Positions 41,488 through 46,682 of a stretch of DNA of 46,682 nt are shown here, in pieces; the stretch's first letter is position 1, and every line of letters begins with the position of its first letter. The stretch is from Anaerolineaceae bacterium UBA4781. Lineage in GTDB: Bacteria > Chloroflexota > Anaerolineae > Anaerolineales > Anaerolineaceae. The position numbers and the translations under genes were made by a program. The stretch lies in the NCBI GenBank assembly GCA_002403105.1, contig DHHD01000039.1:1-46682 (forward strand). Reading direction: 5' to 3'. The notes beneath the pieces are model-generated. The model was not told where the DNA came from. It searched no databases and saw nothing but the letters and a program-made list of their open reading frames with translations.

Positions 41488-44025
41488 CTATTTCTTCTTT
41501 GATTTACTTTTTGCCTTTTTTCTTTTTTCTTCTTCAAGCAGAGAAATAAACGCTTTCACCACTGCCGGATCAAAGTGGGTACCTGATTGTTCTTTGATAT
41601 ATCTCAGTACTTTTTCTTCCTGCCAGGCTTTTCGGTATGGTCTATCAGAAGAAAGTGCATCCCATACATCAACAATAGCGAATATCCTCGCCGCCAATGG
41701 TATTTCCTCGCCTTTTAATCCCTGTGGATAACCACTGCCATCCCATTTTTCATGATGGTGATAGGGAATTTCCAAAGCCGGTTCAAGAAAATGGATTGAT
41801 GATAGCATTTCATACGCAATGCTAGGGTGCCGCCGCATGGTTTCCCACTCTTCATCAGTAAGTGGTCCTGGTTTCTGTAAAATATTATCGGGAATGGCTA
41901 TTTTTCCAATATCGTGGAGCAGAGATCCACGGCGGATATGTACCAGATCTTCTCCATGTACGCCCATTTTCTCAGCCAGGCGCATTGTCATTCCTAAAAC
42001 ACGCTGGCTGTGCCCTTCCGTCTCTCGATCACGCATTTCAAGAGTACGTGCCCATCCTTCCAATGTAGCTTCATACGCACTGATCAATTCCATATTGGTT
42101 TTTTCAAGATCGGTGAACATACGCGCATTATCTAATGCAATAGCGGTTTCAGAGATCAGTGTATTAAGATAATCCAACCACTGCTGGTTGGGTTCCAGTA
42201 CAGATCTGTGAAAAATCTCAAGTACTCCTTTGACTTGATTACGCGCAATGAGTGGAAAGCCATAATATGAAACGAAATTTTCACCTTCCAGCAACGGTGA
42301 TTGACTCAACGTGGTCGCTTCGGAGGCCAGGTCTTTTATATAAATTGGTTCTCGTTTTTGAGCGGCCATACCAGCCACGCCCTGCCCCATTTGCAGACTG
42401 GTAAACTTTAGAGCATCGGTTTTAAAACCACGCCCGGCAATATAGTTTAAATTTTTATTTTCTGGATTGTAAAGCAGTACATCAGCTGCATCTACTTTTA
42501 GTTCGGTTACAACCTGATCTAAAAGCATAACTAATGGAATCTGTAAGTCAAAATTTTCAGTAATGGCTACATTAATATCCTGCAGTGCAGATAACCGTTT
42601 TAATTGGAGCTGCAAATTCTTCTCCGCTTTTCGCCTTTCCGCCAGCTCTTTTTGTGCGATTGAATATAATTTTGCGTTTTGGATTGTCAATGAAGTTTGG
42701 CTCGCTAAAGCAGTAAGAATGCTGATGTCTTCCTGTGTATAGGGAGTTTCAGCCATTTTTTCTCCGAGTACCAAAATACCAATAAGTTCATTCTTTATTT
42801 TCAAAGGAATAAATAATTCTGCATGTAAATCGACAAGATAATCAAGTTCATCTTTCCACAATGACTTTATCATTGGAGAAGATTCCAACTCACTCCACAT
42901 AAGTGGTTGGTCGGTTTTTTTTAATTTCAAAACAAGGGGATGATCAATGCGAAATTCTTTATATTTGGAATAGTTCAGGCCATTTCCCGAAACCAAAGTA
43001 AAAGGATTATTTTCTTTTTCAGAAACAAAAAAACCAGCACGCTTTATATGCATGGTGGAAGTTATTTCGGTGATGATTGATCCTGCCAGGCGTTGTAAAT
43101 CAATTTCACGAGATGCAGTAAGAATAATCCGCTGCAGCATCAGGTTGGAGTCGTAACGCTCCCGGAAGAATATTCTATTAATCCAATCTTGTAAGGACCT
43201 TTGAAATGGTTGGAACACCAGTGCTGCGGCAATTGCGACAATTACTGAGACAAAAACTTGCTGATTTACAGAGAACTGGAACATTCTAACGATCTGATTA
43301 ATGATCAGAAAATACAAAGTGCCGATCAAGCTGGTTGGAATGGCATAAAGAACACTTTTTCTGATAATTACATTAATATCAAGAAGTTGGTGGCGAAGGA
43401 TGGCAACAGAAATTAAAATCGCTGTTATAAAATTGGCAAAAATGTCAATAGGATATTGCCCCAGATCAGTAAAATTGAAAATTGATCCGATGATCATAAA
43501 AACAAATCCCAGGATCAGATATTTCAAACGATTGCGAATTTGAGGGCTTCTTGCAAGATGATGCCCTTTAAATAATCGGAAGGTATTATAGAGCATTAAA
43601 CCGTAGCCAGGTCCAGCCACTAATCCAACCAGCGGAGTAAACGCATAAACTAATTCTGTTCCATTCATGTAGGCATAAGAGACAACCCAATTTGTTAGCA
43701 GGGTCATAACAACCACAACAAAAATGTATGCGTAGATCCAGCGATCCCAATTTGTCTTCTGGGGCAAAATGGTCTGAACAAATTGATGGCTACCCACAAG
43801 TGACATGACAGAAGAAACCGTCATCATACGAAACCAGAAATAAATATCACCCAATTGTCCAACTACAAAAATTGCACTGAGTTTCCACAGTGCCATCATT
43901 AATAAATAAAATCGAAAGGCATTTTTTTCTTTGGTCTTTGGTTTTGTGACCATGACAACCAAATAGAGCACCAGATAACTGATAAATGCAAGAATAGTAA
44001 CAATAAGTTCTAAATTCCAGATCAT
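41488..44025 (-). CDS. 7TM-GAF-HD-GYP signalling protein
   Basis: An 845-aa membrane protein. About eight N-terminal hydrophobic helices (first ~270 residues) resemble the 7TM sensor of some histidine kinases. Two GAF-like domains follow (roughly 300-470 and 490-640), then a C-terminal HD-GYP domain. The HD-GYP domain has HSQRV, LLHDIGKIAIPD, HHHEKWDGSGYPQGL and a DVWDALSSDRPYR segment. HD-GYP proteins hydrolyse cyclic di-GMP (or cGAMP-type) messengers; the GYP triplet is complete. It lies 7 nt downstream of the GH3-family gene. I prefer ATG 44025; an in-frame TTG at 44061 would overlap that gene. Confidence 0.85.
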   Translation of the reverse strand: MIWNLELIVTILAFISYLVLYLVVMVTKPKTKEKNAFRFYLLMMALWKLSAIFVVGQLGDIYFWFRMMTVSSVMSLVGSHQFVQTILPQKTNWDRWIYAYIFVVVVMTLLTNWVVSYAYMNGTELVYAFTPLVGLVAGPGYGLMLYNTFRLFKGHHLARSPQIRNRLKYLILGFVFMIIGSIFNFTDLGQYPIDIFANFITAILISVAILRHQLLDINVIIRKSVLYAIPTSLIGTLYFLIINQIVRMFQFSVNQQVFVSVIVAIAAALVFQPFQRSLQDWINRIFFRERYDSNLMLQRIILTASREIDLQRLAGSIITEITSTMHIKRAGFFVSEKENNPFTLVSGNGLNYSKYKEFRIDHPLVLKLKKTDQPLMWSELESSPMIKSLWKDELDYLVDLHAELFIPLKIKNELIGILVLGEKMAETPYTQEDISILTALASQTSLTIQNAKLYSIAQKELAERRKAEKNLQLQLKRLSALQDINVAITENFDLQIPLVMLLDQVVTELKVDAADVLLYNPENKNLNYIAGRGFKTDALKFTSLQMGQGVAGMAAQKREPIYIKDLASEATTLSQSPLLEGENFVSYYGFPLIARNQVKGVLEIFHRSVLEPNQQWLDYLNTLISETAIALDNARMFTDLEKTNMELISAYEATLEGWARTLEMRDRETEGHSQRVLGMTMRLAEKMGVHGEDLVHIRRGSLLHDIGKIAIPDNILQKPGPLTDEEWETMRRHPSIAYEMLSSIHFLEPALEIPYHHHEKWDGSGYPQGLKGEEIPLAARIFAIVDVWDALSSDRPYRKAWQEEKVLRYIKEQSGTHFDPAVVKAFISLLEEEKRKKAKSKSKKK

Positions 44026-44032
44026 AACTGCT

Positions 44033-45631
44033 TTATTTGCTTTCTTCCAACAACCTAGCAATTATATTGTCTTTTGGCTGCATGTGCGGTGGTTTCAAAT
44101 GAGCCATGTCAGCGCCGGCTTTGCGCTGAGCTTCAATATAATTACTAAACGCCCCTGCCGGAAGAATTGTTACTTGTAGAATATGGTTTCCTAGAATTTT
44201 CAGTGTATCTGAAAACTCTTCGTTTAGGTCAGCCATACTTTTCTTGATTTTCGATGCTGCATTATTTGCAGATAGATCTACTCCGGGTTTAGGTTCAATA
44301 TAAATATGCAGAAGAGTTTCATCATTGACTATTTCTTTTCTGGCAGTCCAATCCACGTATTCAATTCCGGCTTTTTCAATTCCCATCCAAATATCCGTTT
44401 CTGTCAGCTTCACCATAGTGCCCAAATCAATAAGGTCGTCAGCTCTGGAATAGAATTTGAATTGTGGCAATTTCACTCCGGTTTCCTTATCTTCCGATGC
44501 AGTGAAATTGATCAAATCGCCAACGCGATAGCGCATTAATGCACCACCCAATAGGTTTGTAAAAACGATCTCGTAGATTCCCGGTTTCACTTCGTCCAAC
44601 GTTACCGTTTTTGGCAGGTAAGCAGGATCAGCTTTGTTCTTCATATATTCATCAAAAGGAATGAATTCATAGAAATCGCAATCCGGAAAGAGCGTCATAC
44701 CTTTGAAATTCCAGGCTTGCATGGCGATCATGCCGCCCTCTGTGCAAGCATACCCTTCGAGAGGTTTCCTTCCCCAATAATACTCGAGACGGTCCCGATA
44801 TATTTCCGTATCCATTCCACCGGTCATAATGCCCTTGAGTTTCCAAATATCCTTGGGCAACAGCGGTCTTTTTTGGATTTTTGCTTTGATGTACCCCCCC
44901 AACAAACGACGTATTGTGCGTGGTTTTAGAATATCTTTAGAGAGTTTCATCCCCCCCGAACCACTGGCGAAACGTTCTCCCATTTTTCCCAATATCATGG
45001 CGAGTCCAAAGAAAATGTCCAACCCGGTATCCATGGCTTGTATAAAACCTTTGTTCACCCGATCCACATATTCCATTTTTTCAGCTTCATCCAAAGGCGG
45101 GACAAACCGGACATCTGTATTTTCGTATGTTGTATAACTGATATATCCAGAGGTATACGGTCTGGGTGCGGTTGCCAGAAGCACCACATCGCCAGACTCC
45201 AATTGCACGTCTCCTTTTTCTGAACAAGAAGCCTGGATCATAGCACTAATCACAACTTCAGCCATTTTTTCGTATATTCTCTGCGAATATGGAACCCACT
45301 TACATGGATATTTTCCTGATTTTCCTGAAGTACGTGCCCACATATATTTTCCCTTTGGGAGATTTTTTTCATCGCGCTCCATCAAAAGGGGAACATAGTC
45401 TTCGTAGGTTGTCAGGGGAACTACACGCCTGAAATCATCCGGCGAGGTAATCCTATTATTTCCTAAAAAGCTTTTTCCTACTTTGCTGTCTTTAATAAAT
45501 GCAACCTGCTCCATTAAAAGCTTGTTTTGGATTTCCATAAACTCATTCATCGAAAGATCCAGATATCCACAGTATTTTTCCCAAATCAGGTCATGTCTGC
45601 CCTGCTGAAGCAATTCCTTGTATATTGTCAT
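44033..45631 (-). CDS. GH3-family acyl-adenylating enzyme
   Basis: A 532-aa member of the GH3 superfamily (ANL-type adenylate-forming). In plants it conjugates amino acids to jasmonate, auxin or benzoates. Here the phosphate-loop is RTSGKSGKYPCKW (~100), the central motif reads GYACTEGGMIAMQ and the hinge region GALMRYRVGDLI. These cover the three ATP/AMP-binding motifs, so ATP-dependent acyl-acid activation is expected. Bacterial members are mostly uncharacterised. Its start overlaps the methyltransferase stop by 4 bp, so the two are translationally coupled and may act in one pathway. Confidence 0.8.
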   Translation of the reverse strand: MTIYKELLQQGRHDLIWEKYCGYLDLSMNEFMEIQNKLLMEQVAFIKDSKVGKSFLGNNRITSPDDFRRVVPLTTYEDYVPLLMERDEKNLPKGKYMWARTSGKSGKYPCKWVPYSQRIYEKMAEVVISAMIQASCSEKGDVQLESGDVVLLATAPRPYTSGYISYTTYENTDVRFVPPLDEAEKMEYVDRVNKGFIQAMDTGLDIFFGLAMILGKMGERFASGSGGMKLSKDILKPRTIRRLLGGYIKAKIQKRPLLPKDIWKLKGIMTGGMDTEIYRDRLEYYWGRKPLEGYACTEGGMIAMQAWNFKGMTLFPDCDFYEFIPFDEYMKNKADPAYLPKTVTLDEVKPGIYEIVFTNLLGGALMRYRVGDLINFTASEDKETGVKLPQFKFYSRADDLIDLGTMVKLTETDIWMGIEKAGIEYVDWTARKEIVNDETLLHIYIEPKPGVDLSANNAASKIKKSMADLNEEFSDTLKILGNHILQVTILPAGAFSNYIEAQRKAGADMAHLKPPHMQPKDNIIARLLEESK

Positions 45632-46368
45632 TTTAAATCTCCTTTTATTTTTGCCTGGATAAGGATTGGATCTGGGATCCAGGGACGGCGTGATTTTAAT
45701 TTCTTTATTTTAATTTCTTGAAAATCCGCTCTTTCTAATTCGTTCCCCCAATTCTCCGCTGTTCGTATATTGGGCAGTGCTTCTGCTTCTGCCCACGCAC
45801 GGGATATATTTTCTCTTACTAAAAAATACAAAAACGCCAATACTTTAATAAAAAACTGTACTATTGGATTCATCCACGTCTTCGAAGCACCTACGTCAAC
45901 AATCGTCACGGTGCCATTGAAATCCAGAATACGATGAATCTCAGAAAGTAATTTTCTTATATCCATATGATGAGTTGCCAGAGCACATGTAACGAGATCA
46001 AAACTTCTTGGGCAAATCGGAATTTCTAGCGCTGAAGCGCACAGCAATCTGATCAATGAATCATTGCTTAAAGCCGCTTTTCCAAGATGAAGCATCCGAT
46101 ATGTAATATCCAATCCAACCAGTTGTTTGACATGGAGATTTGAATCAAGAATTGCACGTGGAATTACTAATTTCCCGGTCGCCAGATCAAGAATGCGCTT
46201 TTCAAATACATCTTCACAATTCTCCAATAGTGTTTTAATCAGTTCACCATAGCTCCAACCCCAAAACAGATTCAATTCAGAATCCATTTTCTTTTCATAA
46301 TTAGGGGCTAGATCCGAAAATGCATCAATGACATGCTGCTGTTCTTTTAATGGGGCTTCGTTTGTCAT
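45628..46368 (-). CDS. Class I SAM-dependent methyltransferase
   Basis: A 246-aa UbiE-like methyltransferase. Motif I is RILDLATGKLVIPRAI, where the usual glycine-rich loop (GxGxG) is reduced to ATGKLV. The acidic strand is VGLDITYRMLHLGKAAL. DLVTCALATHHM and EIHRILDFNGTVTIVDVG match motifs of the family. One hydrophobic segment near residues 167-185 could touch the membrane. First gene of the methyltransferase-GH3-HD-GYP unit; AAAGGTG precedes its ATG. Substrate unknown. Confidence 0.78.
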   Translation of the reverse strand: MTNEAPLKEQQHVIDAFSDLAPNYEKKMDSELNLFWGWSYGELIKTLLENCEDVFEKRILDLATGKLVIPRAILDSNLHVKQLVGLDITYRMLHLGKAALSNDSLIRLLCASALEIPICPRSFDLVTCALATHHMDIRKLLSEIHRILDFNGTVTIVDVGASKTWMNPIVQFFIKVLAFLYFLVRENISRAWAEAEALPNIRTAENWGNELERADFQEIKIKKLKSRRPWIPDPILIQAKIKGDLK

Positions 46369-46682
46369 AGCACCTTTATAAAATTATTAAAAACGTCAAT
46401 TGGGAAATTGAACAACACCATACTTGATGAATATGGTTATCGCCCGCCGAACTAACTTAAAAATAGTATACCAGAATCTGAATTCATAAAAATTTTTCAT
46501 ACTAATAAAAAGGTCAGTCTATAAATTCAAGGTTGTTGAATAGCGTTATTTTATTTCTTTCCATGCATAGTCTATTCATAAAACAGATTATTAATCATTA
46601 ACGTTTGTAACAACTATAGTTTTCACAAACAATAAAATTCCCTTTTCGTCCTTTTATTTTGTCCAATTTTTTGTAAAACTAT
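46369..46682. other. Gene-free A/T-rich region at window end
   Basis: No ORF with coding character and no RNA gene is seen in these 314 bases. The only supported element is the extended -10 promoter facing the methyltransferase gene. The remainder is strongly A/T-rich and may carry promoters for a gene beyond the window. Confidence 0.5.
46465..46473 (-). promoter_or_regulatory. Extended -10 promoter of methyltransferase-GH3-HD-GYP unit
   Basis: On the minus strand TGG-TATACT, an extended -10. The predicted start near 46458 leaves a ~90-nt leader to the ATG at 46368. Confidence 0.5.

Noticed and set aside
1..46682. CRISPR array, prophage, insertion sequence, integron or tRNA/rRNA gene
   Set aside because: No regularly spaced repeats, transposase or integrase, attachment sites, or cloverleaf sequence could be found by reading both strands.

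Overview
The window looks like a chromosomal segment of an Anaerolineae-type member of the Chloroflexota. This is inferred from gene content, not from any search: a fused alpha-beta glycyl-tRNA synthetase, a bacterial NurA/HerA pair, several LysM/M23 envelope proteins, a DUF3048 lipoprotein, Thr/Pro-rich 'TPTP' tethers on exported proteins, and a DnaG zinc finger with an extra residue between its last two cysteines. Coding density is high. I see no rRNA, tRNA, CRISPR array, insertion sequence or prophage.

Layout. 1-3.1 kb: the 3' part of lexA, then convergent SDR and LysM-lipoprotein genes, then a C39-like cysteine peptidase. 3.1-12.6 kb: an information-processing block on the + strand (glyQS, dnaG, a 32-codon leader ORF, rpoD, rho), ending with a LysM-M23 peptidase coupled to rho. 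12.6-17.3 kb (-): priA, a MEMO-like gene and a second LysM-M23 protein. 17.4-19.7 kb: pncC/cinA and convergent metG. 19.8-22.8 kb: a cobalamin riboswitch with its own promoter and an attenuator terminator, controlling btuFCD. 22.8-24.8 kb (-): a HAD phosphatase and a membrane-tethered C39-like/TPR protein. 24.8-31.4 kb (+): miaB, an M23 peptidase, an AAC(3)-like acetyltransferase, a degenerate metallo-beta-lactamase-fold protein, a class 3-type asparaginase, an endonuclease III-like gene and an intact MBL hydrolase. 31.5-33.7 kb: divergent lipoprotein genes with a palindromic operator between them. 33.8-37.3 kb: a tight nurA / HAS-barrel-like / herA operon. 37.3-39.3 kb (-): a DUF212 PAP2-like gene with xseB and xseA. 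39.3-41.2 kb (+): HIT, GNAT and FkbM methyltransferase genes. 41.2-46.4 kb (-): pspC, a 7TM-GAF-HD-GYP protein, a GH3-family adenylating enzyme and a SAM methyltransferase. The last 314 bases hold no gene.

Three observations stand out. (1) nurA and herA are joined by a small separate gene resembling the HAS barrel of HerA, giving a compact three-gene DNA-processing operon. (2) Many start codons lie about 6-11 nt after a perfect or near-perfect TATAAT, which would put transcription starts on or next to the start codon and suggests common leaderless mRNAs. (3) One such start opens a 32-codon ORF whose stop overlaps the rpoD start (TAATG), so the main sigma factor may be translated by coupling to a leaderless leader peptide.
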